From: Altererythrobacter sp.
GTDB taxonomy: Bacteria > Pseudomonadota > Alphaproteobacteria > Sphingomonadales > Sphingomonadaceae
Reading direction: 5' to 3'
DNA: 64,000 bases
Assembly (NCBI GenBank): GCA_017308255.1
Contig: JAFKFN010000010.1
Coordinates: 1-64,000, forward strand
Shown here in pieces: positions 24,566-31,220 of the stretch (positions are counted from its first letter, which is position 1; the number at the start of each line of letters is the position of its first letter). The notes under the pieces are model-generated. The model worked only from the letters and a program-made list of their open reading frames with translations, was not told where the DNA came from and ran no database searches. Position numbers and translations under genes: made by a program.

Positions 24566-26896
24566 CTATCCCGAGATGCGCGGACCATCCGGCACGTTCG
24601 CGCGCAGTTCATCCAGCCATACCGCCGCCGATGCGTCGCTCGGCGCGCGCCAGTCGCCGCGCGGGCTGAGAGCGCCGGCGGTGGAGACCTTTGGCCCATT
24701 TGGGATCGCGCTGCGCTTGAACTGGCTCATGGCGAAGAACCGCCGCAGGAAGCTCTCCAGCCAGTGCTTCACGGTGGCAAGGTCGTATTGGTGCTTGCTG
24801 CCTTCCGGAAAGCCGGCGGGCCAAGCCCCTTGCGCCGCGTCGCGCCAGGCGTGCCAGGCAAGGAAGGCGACTTTAGAGGGAAGCTGGCCGTAGCGCACCG
24901 TGTGGTGGAGGAAGAAGTCGTTCAGCTCGTAAGGCCCGACTTTCGCCTCGGTCGATTGCACCTCGCCGTCCTCGCCGATCGGCACCAGCTCGGGGCTGAT
25001 CTCCTGCGCCAGGATCGCTTCCAGCACCGCATCGGTTTCCGCATCGAACTGGTCGGTGCGGGTGGCCCAGCGGATCAGGTACTGGATCAGCGTCTTGGGC
25101 ACGCCGGCGTTGACCGCGTAGTGGCTCATCTGGTCGCCCACGCCATAGGTGCACCAGCCCAGGGCTAGCTCGGACAGATCACCCGTGCCGATCACGAAGC
25201 CGTTGTGCTGCCCCGCAAGGCGGAACAGGTAATCGGTCCTGAGGCCGGCCTGCACGTTCTCGAACGTCACGTCGTAAACCGGCTCTCCCTTCGCGAAGGG
25301 ATGGCCAATGTCCTCCAGCATCCGGGTCGCGGCGGGGCGGATGTCGATCTCCTGCGCCGCGATGCCCAGCGCACGCATCAGCCGCCAGGCGTTCGAACGT
25401 GTGCCTTCGGAGGTGCCGAGGCCGGGCATGGTATAGCCGCGCAGGGTCGTGCGCGGCAGGCCCAGCCGGTCGCACACCTTGGCCGCGACGATCAGGGCGT
25501 GGGTGGAATCGAGCCCGCCGGAAACGCCGATCACCATCGAATGGCCGCCGGAACCGCCGCCGGTCTGCTCGAACCGCCGCATCAGGCCATCCACCTGGAT
25601 GTTGAACGCCTCGTAGCAATCGTCGTCCAGCCGCTGGGGGCGGTTGGGCACGAAGGGGAAACGGCGCACGGGGCGTACCAGGCCGCTGTCGCCCCGCGCG
25701 GGCTTGTGGTCGAAGCGGATCACGCGGAACCACTCCTCCGGCCGGCCTGCCGCTTCGACCGCATCTGCGAATGTCGGCAGGCGCTGGCGATCGCCCAGGA
25801 TGCGGCCGGTGTCGATATCGGCGATGGCGAGTTCGGGCCGTGGCGCGAAGCGTTCGCTTTCGGCCATGAGGTCGCCCAATTCGTAGATCATGCCATGGCC
25901 GTCCCACGCCATATCGGTCGTGCTTTCGCCATGCCCGGCGGCGGAATAGACATAGGCGCTGGCGGTGCGGGCGCTCTGCGAGCGGCACAGCATGTGCCGC
26001 TCGTCCGCCTTGCCGATGACGATGTTGGAGGCCGAAAGGTTGGCCAGCACAGTGGCCCCCGCCAGCGCGGCGGCGGTGCTGGGCGGATCGGGCGCCCAGA
26101 AGTCCTCGCAGATCTCCACCGCCAGGCGGAAGCCGGGGATCCGTTGCGAGGCGAAGATAAGGTCCACGCCGAAGGGCACTTCCTCCCCGCCGACGCGGAT
26201 CGTCTGGCCGCGGACGTTCAGCCCGCTGGCGAACCACCGCTTCTCGTAGAACTCGCGGTAATTGGGCAGGAAGCTCTTGGGCACCGCGCCGAGCAAGGCG
26301 CCGTCGGCGATCGCCAGCGCGCAGTTGTAGAGCCGCCCGCCCTGGCGCAGCGGCGCGCCGATCAGCAGCACAGGAGACAGGCCCTTGCTGGCGGCGACTA
26401 TCGCGCCCACCGCGGTTTCCACCGCGTCGAGCAGGGCCGATTGCAGCAGCAAGTCGTCGATCGCGTAGGACGAGACGCACAGCTCGGGGTAGACCAGGAG
26501 GTCCACGCCCGCCGCATGGGCGCGCCTGGCTTCGGCGATCACGCCATCGCGATTGAAGGATACATCGGCGGTGCGGACGGGCGGCGTGCTGGTCGCCACG
26601 CGGACGAAGCCGTGGGTGTGGAGGTCGAAGAACGGATGCGCCCGCTCGTCTCCCGCGCCGTTGCTCTGGGGGGAAACCTCGGCCGGGAGCAGCCAGTCCT
26701 CTGGTTGGCAGATGCCAAGCTCCGCCAGGCGCCGCTGCGCCGCGGCGCGGGGAATCTTGTCCTTCGCTTCCCAGCCATAGACGGTGCGGCTGGGCCAGGG
26801 ATCGGGCGCGCCGTATCGCTCTCCGAACTCCCCCGCAGAAAGGGGCGGCGATTGCGCCTCGCGCCAGGCGCGAATCTTTTGGCCGGCCTTGTGCAT
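24566..26896 (-). CDS. nadE: Glutamine-dependent NAD+ synthetase with N-terminal HTH fusion
   Basis: Final step of NAD synthesis: NaAD, ATP and glutamine to NAD. The 776-aa product has three parts. Residues 1 to about 70 (MHKAGQKIRAWREA, PSRTVYGWEAKDKIP, AAAQRRLAELG) look like a helix-turn-helix of the XRE/Cro kind. Residues about 85-370 are a nitrilase-type amidase with Glu (YPELC), Lys (VPKSFLPNY) and Cys (VEICEDFW). The rest is the ammonia-using synthetase with the ATP loop SGGLDST. No ATG, GTG or TTG occurs in frame between the HTH and the amidase start, so the fusion is real unless a sequencing error exists. Typical NadE is near 680-690 aa. A palindrome lies just upstream of the ATG. Confidence 0.92.
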   Translation of the reverse strand: MHKAGQKIRAWREAQSPPLSAGEFGERYGAPDPWPSRTVYGWEAKDKIPRAAAQRRLAELGICQPEDWLLPAEVSPQSNGAGDERAHPFFDLHTHGFVRVATSTPPVRTADVSFNRDGVIAEARRAHAAGVDLLVYPELCVSSYAIDDLLLQSALLDAVETAVGAIVAASKGLSPVLLIGAPLRQGGRLYNCALAIADGALLGAVPKSFLPNYREFYEKRWFASGLNVRGQTIRVGGEEVPFGVDLIFASQRIPGFRLAVEICEDFWAPDPPSTAAALAGATVLANLSASNIVIGKADERHMLCRSQSARTASAYVYSAAGHGESTTDMAWDGHGMIYELGDLMAESERFAPRPELAIADIDTGRILGDRQRLPTFADAVEAAGRPEEWFRVIRFDHKPARGDSGLVRPVRRFPFVPNRPQRLDDDCYEAFNIQVDGLMRRFEQTGGGSGGHSMVIGVSGGLDSTHALIVAAKVCDRLGLPRTTLRGYTMPGLGTSEGTRSNAWRLMRALGIAAQEIDIRPAATRMLEDIGHPFAKGEPVYDVTFENVQAGLRTDYLFRLAGQHNGFVIGTGDLSELALGWCTYGVGDQMSHYAVNAGVPKTLIQYLIRWATRTDQFDAETDAVLEAILAQEISPELVPIGEDGEVQSTEAKVGPYELNDFFLHHTVRYGQLPSKVAFLAWHAWRDAAQGAWPAGFPEGSKHQYDLATVKHWLESFLRRFFAMSQFKRSAIPNGPKVSTAGALSPRGDWRAPSDASAAVWLDELRANVPDGPRISG

Positions 26897-26906
26897 GAGA
26901 AGGGAT

Positions 26907-26923
26907 GTATCCGAAAGGGATAC
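26907..26923. promoter_or_regulatory. Candidate autoregulatory operator of nadE
   Basis: A perfect inverted repeat GTATCC-gaaag-GGATAC ends 10 bp upstream of the nadE ATG, a place where a bound protein would block transcription or early translation. The only DNA-binding domain encoded next to it is the HTH at the start of NadE. No Shine-Dalgarno is visible before the ATG. Confidence 0.45.
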
Positions 26924-26942
26924 GAGGTGCAATTAAGAGATT

Positions 26943-27219
26943 GCGCTCGCGGAGGCGCAGAGGCGCGGAGAGAAACACACTGAACCCTTCGTCATTCCCG
27001 CGAACGCGGGAACCCAGTCGGCTCTTGTCGTGCCATATCGCCCTGGTTCCCCGCATTCGCGGGGATGACGGAGGAGGAGATGCTCACGTAAGGGCGAGAG
27101 GCCAAGGTAGCGCCCTGCGTCGAAGCCGTCTGTCTTCATTGCCTCCCGGGAGAGACGAAGAGGGCACACTACCCGCCCCGTCGCGCTACCTCTTCGCGTC
27201 TCCGCGCCTCCGCGAGCGC
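26943..27219. repeat. Composite repeat: family C arms enclosing a family A element
   Basis: This gene-free 0.3-kb stretch between nadE and cinA consists mostly of repeats. Outer arms of 16 bp are exact inverted copies (GCGCTCGCGGAGGCGC at 26943-26958 and its complement at 27204-27219), each continuing imperfectly through GCGCGGAG-type sequence. A complete family A palindrome sits inside at 26989-27070. The remaining 130 bp show no ORF or clear promoter. Confidence 0.8.
26989..27070. repeat. Dispersed palindromic repeat, family A, copy 2
   Basis: An 82-bp copy of the element at 9261-9341: the left arm CGTCATTCCCGCGAACGCGG, the shared AACCCAGTCGGCTCTTG and the right arm ending GCGGGGATGACG are all present. 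The middle ten or so bases differ between copies, as expected for hairpin-forming repeats. Confidence 0.88.
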
Positions 27220-27238
27220 CAATCTTCTTCGCGCGCGC

Positions 27239-27748
27239 TCAGGATTCGAGGGCGCGGTCCAGCATCTGGAGTGCGATGCGCAGGGATTCGATGCGGACAC
27301 CTTGGCGGCCGATCGGGCCGAAGTGTTCTTCGCGGTGACGGGCGGGGGCATCGCGAGGGGCGCAGGCGAAGTGGACCAGGCCTTCCTCGTCACCGTTGTC
27401 GCCGGGCCCGGCGAAGCCGGTGATGGCGAGGGCCAGGTCCGCGCGGGACCGGCGCAGGGCGCCCTGGGCCATCTCCAGCGCGACTTCCCGGCTCACCGCG
27501 CCGCAGCTTTCGAGCTTTTCGCGGGCGATGCCGAGCAGGTCGCACTTGGCGTCCTTCGAATAGACGACGAAGCCGCGTTCGAAGACGTGGCTGAGGCCGG
27601 GGATGTCCGTCAGCAGCGCCGCCAGGAGGCCGCCGGTACAGCTTTCCGCCGTCGCCAGGCTCAGGCCCTTGTCATGGGCTTTGGCCAGCACCTCTTCCGC
27701 CCGCTGCTGCACTTCGGGCGGTAGGGCGGGATCGAGCGTTTCGGCCAT
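27239..27748 (-). CDS. pncC: Nicotinamide-nucleotide amidase, CinA C-terminal family
   Basis: NMN deamidase of 169 aa that returns NMN, for example from DNA ligase, to the NAD route as NaMN. The signature LATAESCTGGLLAALLTDIPG with the catalytic Ser-Cys-Thr segment, SKDAKCDLLG, VSREVALEMAQGA and ITGFAGPG identify the CinA C-terminal domain; the N-terminal MoCF domain of long CinA proteins is absent. It lies 36 bp after the amidohydrolase gene on the same strand and upstream of nadE across a repeat, so two NAD-cycle enzymes are neighbours here. Confidence 0.93.
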   Translation of the reverse strand: MAETLDPALPPEVQQRAEEVLAKAHDKGLSLATAESCTGGLLAALLTDIPGLSHVFERGFVVYSKDAKCDLLGIAREKLESCGAVSREVALEMAQGALRRSRADLALAITGFAGPGDNGDEEGLVHFACAPRDAPARHREEHFGPIGRQGVRIESLRIALQMLDRALES

Positions 27749-27784
27749 GCGGCTTCTATCGTTCGAGAAGGCGACTGGTTCCGG

Positions 27785-28990
27785 TCAGGCGGCGGCCCGA
27801 TCGTCACCGATCGGCAGGCGCGCGCGCACGGTGGCCTTGGAAAGGTCGAGCCCGTAGAGCTTCGCCGCGTTGCCGCCGACGATGCCGCGCACGGCTTCCG
27901 GGTCCATGTGCCCCATCGTCTCGCCGATGGTCCGCACGCTGTTCGGCCAGATGGAATCCGGGTGCGGATAGTCGCTGGCCCATAGCAGGTTCTCCGGCCC
28001 CCAGAACTCGGTGAGGCGCATCGCCGTGGGGCTCTGCTGGAAGGTGCCGTAGACTTGCCGCTGGAACACCTCGCTCGGCTTCATCTTGTGCGGGATGCCG
28101 CCCTTGTCGTCCCAGAAATCCTTGCATTCCCACAGGCGCCAATGGCGGTAGTCGAGTTCTTCCACCACCCACGGCACCCAGCCCACGCCACTTTCGGCAA
28201 TGACGATCTTCAGCTTCGGATGCCGTTCCAGGATACCCCAGGCGAACAGGTCCACGAAGGGATCGAGGAATTGTTCGATGAACATCTTGGCGTGGAGGAA
28301 CGTCGCGCCCGGGCTGCCTTTGTACTTGTCGAAGGCATCGCCCGCCTTGGGGAACACCGTGACATGGAAGGAAAGCACGATGCCGCTCTGTTCGAGCAGG
28401 TCGAACAGCGGTTCCCATCGCTTGTCTTCCAGCCGGGGTTCCGCCACCGCGATCTGGAGGTTGGCCTGCCGGCAGCCGCCCTTTTCGGCAAGGCGCTTCA
28501 ACTCGTCATAAGCGGCCTCGGGGTAAGGCGGCAGCATGGCGACCCCGATCAGCCGATCGGGCGCGGCCGAGCAGAAATCTTCGTAGAGCCAATCGTTGTA
28601 GGCGGCATAGCAGGCGCGCATGAAGGCTTCGTCCTGCGTGCGGATCGAGGTCACCGGGCCGAACACCAGATGCGCCCAGACCTGATCGCGGTCCATGTCG
28701 GCCAGGCGCAAGGCGGCGTTGCCGGCGCGCAACTCGCTCACATCGTTGATCCCGCCGCGATCGTAAGCGGTGTGGAGCGGCTTGGGGCCGGGGCCGAAGC
28801 CGCGCCCCTTGGCGCCCGACCACATGCCCCAACGCTCTCCATCGGCCATCCACAGGGCGGGGCCGGCATCGGGCACCTCCACGCGCGGCGCACGGTCGCC
28901 CCAGCTGGCCATGCGCCGGGTCCAGACATCGGCGGGCAGCATATTGAGGTCGAGGTGATCGTCGCAGGAGACGAGCGCGGTTTCGATCAT
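27785..28990 (-). CDS. Amidohydrolase-2 family protein (ACMSD-like TIM barrel)
   Basis: Metal-dependent TIM-barrel hydrolase or decarboxylase of 401 aa. Motifs: SCDDHLDL near the N-terminus in place of the HxH metal pair of classical ACMSD, SFHVTVF mid-barrel, ESGVGWVPW and the late-barrel SDYPHPDS followed by GGNAAKLYGL. This subfamily occurs widely in sphingomonads and actinobacteria beside aromatic or terpenoid catabolic genes, and the reactions are mostly untested. GGAGAGTG precedes the ATG. It is the first gene of a unit with pncC, but a metabolic link is unclear. Confidence 0.85.
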   Translation of the reverse strand: MIETALVSCDDHLDLNMLPADVWTRRMASWGDRAPRVEVPDAGPALWMADGERWGMWSGAKGRGFGPGPKPLHTAYDRGGINDVSELRAGNAALRLADMDRDQVWAHLVFGPVTSIRTQDEAFMRACYAAYNDWLYEDFCSAAPDRLIGVAMLPPYPEAAYDELKRLAEKGGCRQANLQIAVAEPRLEDKRWEPLFDLLEQSGIVLSFHVTVFPKAGDAFDKYKGSPGATFLHAKMFIEQFLDPFVDLFAWGILERHPKLKIVIAESGVGWVPWVVEELDYRHWRLWECKDFWDDKGGIPHKMKPSEVFQRQVYGTFQQSPTAMRLTEFWGPENLLWASDYPHPDSIWPNSVRTIGETMGHMDPEAVRGIVGGNAAKLYGLDLSKATVRARLPIGDDRAAA

Positions 28991-29055
28991 GGCACTCTCC
29001 GGGTATTTTCCTTAGCTTGCGAAGGGAATGGCAGCGCCGCGCCCCCGCTGCAATG

Positions 29056-29084
29056 AAAAAGGGCGCCCCCAAGCGGGAGCGCCC
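29056..29084 (-). terminator. Rho-independent terminator of the glycine-zipper gene
   Basis: On the minus strand a GC stem (outer GGGCGC/GCGCCC, inner GGGG/TCCC with a G-U pair) is followed by TTTTT. It starts 25 bp beyond the stop of the gene at 29109 and is among the clearest intrinsic terminators in the window. Confidence 0.85.
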
Positions 29085-29108
29085 TCGCGCCGCTGCGCTA
29101 AGCCGGGG

Positions 29109-29429
29109 TTACTTGCAGCGAACCTGCCCGCGTTCGATCTGGCGGCCCAGCAGGGCGCCGGCGGCGGCGCCGAGCACGGTGCCGGTGGTCCGTTCGCCGT
29201 GGGTATCGATCGCGCGGCCGGCCAGCGCACCAGCGGCGGCGCCGATGATCAGGCCCGTGGTGCCGTTGGACCGCTTGCAGTAATAGCGCCCGTCATCGCC
29301 GCGCCAGTACTGGATGCCGTTGGGCGTGCGCTTGTAGTGCCGCTCCGCATGATGATGCCGCTTGGCCATGGCCGGCGCGGTGGGTAGCGCCAGTCCAGCA
29401 GCGGCCAGGACGAGAAGGGTGGTGCGCAT
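29109..29429 (-). CDS. Secreted glycine-zipper (2TM) protein
   Basis: Small exported protein of 106 aa. MRTTLLVLAAAGLALPTAPAMA is a signal peptide; a His/Arg/Tyr-rich middle (HHHAERHYKR, YWRGDDGRYYCKR) is followed by two glycine-zipper helices, GLIIGAAAGALAGRAID and TVLGAAAGALLGRQIE. Such proteins associate with membranes, often the outer membrane. The start was set at the ATG before the signal peptide; a short palindrome (29430-29444) surrounds the ribosome site and might limit translation. Function unknown. Confidence 0.8.
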   Translation of the reverse strand: MRTTLLVLAAAGLALPTAPAMAKRHHHAERHYKRTPNGIQYWRGDDGRYYCKRSNGTTGLIIGAAAGALAGRAIDTHGERTTGTVLGAAAGALLGRQIERGQVRCK

Positions 29430-29566
29430 CGGAATACCTTTCCGTTGATTTCGTTGCCTCAACGGGGTTTTTTGTTCAGCGCTCCCCAACCTCAGATGAA
29501 CAAATCCGCGCCCGGCGACTTGCGCGACGAGCGGCCTCGCTCATGCGGCGAACCGTGGGTGCCGGC

Positions 29567-30001
29567 TCAGCCGCCTGCCGGCCCGGCGGGCGCGCCGGAC
29601 ATGAAGATCGCCTGGAGCACGATCTTGCCGTCGTGAACCAGGAACTGCTCTGTCGCCTTCACCGGCCCGGCTTCCCAGGTCATAAAGCCGACATCGCCTT
29701 CTTCCCACACCTTGGTCACTTTCATGCCGCCACCCGAAGAGGGGCTGGAGGCGGGGGCCTGCGCGCCGGCCGGGCGTTGAGGGAACATCCGGGCGTAAAG
29801 CTCGCGGATCGCCGGCTTGCCCTGAATCGCGCGGCCCTGCTGGAAGACCACCGCATCATCGGCATAGTCCTGCATGAGCTTATCGAGGTCGCCGCCGGCC
29901 GCCGTGTGGCGCTGCACGATTTCCGTCGGCGTGGGGCCGGCGGCCTGGGCCGCGCCGGCAAGGGCCAGCGCGGCAGCGGCAAGCAAGGGCAGTTTCAGCA
30001 T
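29567..30001 (-). CDS. Exported SnoaL/NTF2-like protein
   Basis: A 144-aa protein with signal peptide (MLKLPLLAAAALALAGAAQA) and one NTF2-like domain: PTEIVQRHTAAGGDLDKLMQDYADDAVVFQ is the usual first helix and strand, and VHDGKIVLQAIFMSG the last strands. Members bind or convert small molecules in a cone-shaped pocket, but no catalytic residues can be assigned. It lies 89 bp downstream of azoR on the same strand and may be co-transcribed with it. Confidence 0.78.
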   Translation of the reverse strand: MLKLPLLAAAALALAGAAQAAGPTPTEIVQRHTAAGGDLDKLMQDYADDAVVFQQGRAIQGKPAIRELYARMFPQRPAGAQAPASSPSSGGGMKVTKVWEEGDVGFMTWEAGPVKATEQFLVHDGKIVLQAIFMSGAPAGPAGG

Positions 30002-30090
30002 GTCGGACTCTCCCGTGACTCGCGGCGAAACTAGCGCCGCGAGCGGGGCGAGGCCAGTAAATAGTTCATCCGATGAACTATCGTATCGCC

Positions 30091-30687
30091 CTAGAGCCGG
30101 GCGACTGCCGCTTGCGCTTCGGCCAGCGATTGCTGGCGTGCATCGGGGCCAAAGCCGATGCGGTTGGCGCGGATGAATTCCACTGTGTCGATGCCGATGA
30201 AGGCGAAGAAATCGCGCAAGTAGCTCTCGTGATGCTCGAACGGGGTGTCCACCTCGTAAAGGCCGCCTTGCGACAGGGCGACGATCACCCTGCGCCCGCC
30301 GGCGAGGCCACGCGGCCCGCCTTCGGAATAGCTGAAGGTGACGCCGGGCACGCCCAGCCGGTCGAGCCAGGCCTTGAGCGAAGAGGGAATGGTGAAGTTG
30401 TACATCGGCGCGCCGACGATCACGATGTCGGAGGCCAGGAACTGGTCCAGCACTGCGCGCTCTACCGGATGGACAGCTCTCATCGCCTCGTCATGCCGCT
30501 CGGCGGGGAAGCGGATGGCGCCCATGGAGGCCGGGTCGATGTGCGGCAGCGGATCGGCAGCGAAATCCAGCTCGGTGACCTCCGCTTCGGGATAGCGTGC
30601 GCGGAAATGATCGACGGTGGCCTGAGTCAGCAAGCGGCTGGCCGATTCGGCTCCGGTGACCGAGGTATCGATGCGGAGAATCTTCAT
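30091..30687 (-). CDS. azoR: FMN-dependent NADH-azoreductase
   Basis: Flavodoxin-fold oxidoreductase of 198 aa that reduces quinones and azo compounds. Family segments: [12 protein letters not shown] and SRLLTQ at the start (FMN phosphate loop), [18 protein letters not shown] mid-protein and [12 protein letters not shown]. An upstream in-frame extension overlaps the divergent regulator and is discarded. The divergent HxlR gene begins only 40 bp away, an arrangement seen in many thiol- or quinone-responsive azoR loci. Confidence 0.94.
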   Translation of the reverse strand: MKILRIDTSVTGAESASRLLTQATVDHFRARYPEAEVTELDFAADPLPHIDPASMGAIRFPAERHDEAMRAVHPVERAVLDQFLASDIVIVGAPMYNFTIPSSLKAWLDRLGVPGVTFSYSEGGPRGLAGGRRVIVALSQGGLYEVDTPFEHHESYLRDFFAFIGIDTVEFIRANRIGFGPDARQQSLAEAQAAVARL

Positions 30688-30702
30688 TACTGGAAATTCC
30701 TG

Positions 30703-30717
30703 GTTACTGTTAATAAC
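30703..30717. promoter_or_regulatory. Divergent azoR/hxlR control region
   Basis: The 40-bp spacer holds an AT-rich imperfect palindrome, GTTA-ctgttaa-TAAC, overlapping where both promoters must lie. By position it is a candidate binding site for the HxlR regulator. Confidence 0.4.
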
Positions 30718-30727
30718 TAGGAGCCAT

Positions 30728-31183
30728 ATGGAAACCGTAGATACACTCCCGCAAGAAGGCACTTTGCTGTCCACTGGGGACAGCGATGTGCCTGCCCAGG
30801 CCCTGAGCCGAATCCAGGCCCATGCGCCTTCGGCCTGCCGGACGGTGACCGAAGTTCTCGCCCGCGTCGGTGACAAGTGGTCGATGCAGATCGTGATGAG
30901 CCTGGCCGATGGGCCGGTACGCTTCAACGCGCTGCGCCGCGCGGTGGACGGTATCAGCCAGCGGATGCTGACGCGCACCTTGCGCGCGCTGGAGCGTGAC
31001 GGGCTGGTCAGCCGCATGGTCACGCCCAGCATCCCGCCGCGCGTGGACTATGCGCTGACCCCGCTGGGCGAATCGCTGCGCCGGCCGGTCGGCTTGCTGG
31101 GCGATTGGGCCGTGGCTCACCGAGAGACGATCGCCAGCGCGCGCGAGCGGTTCGATAGCGAGCAGAGAGGAGAGGCCGCCTGA
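30728..31183 (+). CDS. HxlR-family transcriptional regulator
   Basis: Winged-helix repressor of 151 aa. The HxlR core is clear: [49 protein letters not shown] and [12 protein letters not shown]. The single cysteine before the domain (in SACRTV) corresponds in position to the thiol sensor of YodB/HypR-type members. I use the ATG at 30728, since earlier in-frame residues overlap azoR. Divergent from azoR, which it probably controls in response to quinones or electrophiles. Confidence 0.9.
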   Translation: METVDTLPQEGTLLSTGDSDVPAQALSRIQAHAPSACRTVTEVLARVGDKWSMQIVMSLADGPVRFNALRRAVDGISQRMLTRTLRALERDGLVSRMVTPSIPPRVDYALTPLGESLRRPVGLLGDWAVAHRETIASARERFDSEQRGEAA

Positions 31184-31210
31184 TCCTCCCCCGGCGAACC
31201 GGGAGAGGAT
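31183..31210. terminator. Bidirectional hairpin between hxlR and phoX
   Basis: A 12-bp stem with one mismatch (ATCCTCCCCCGG and CCGGGAGAGGAT) and a CGAA tetraloop fills the gap between two convergent genes. No T-run. Confidence 0.6.
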
Positions 31211-31220
31211 TCGGGCGCAC

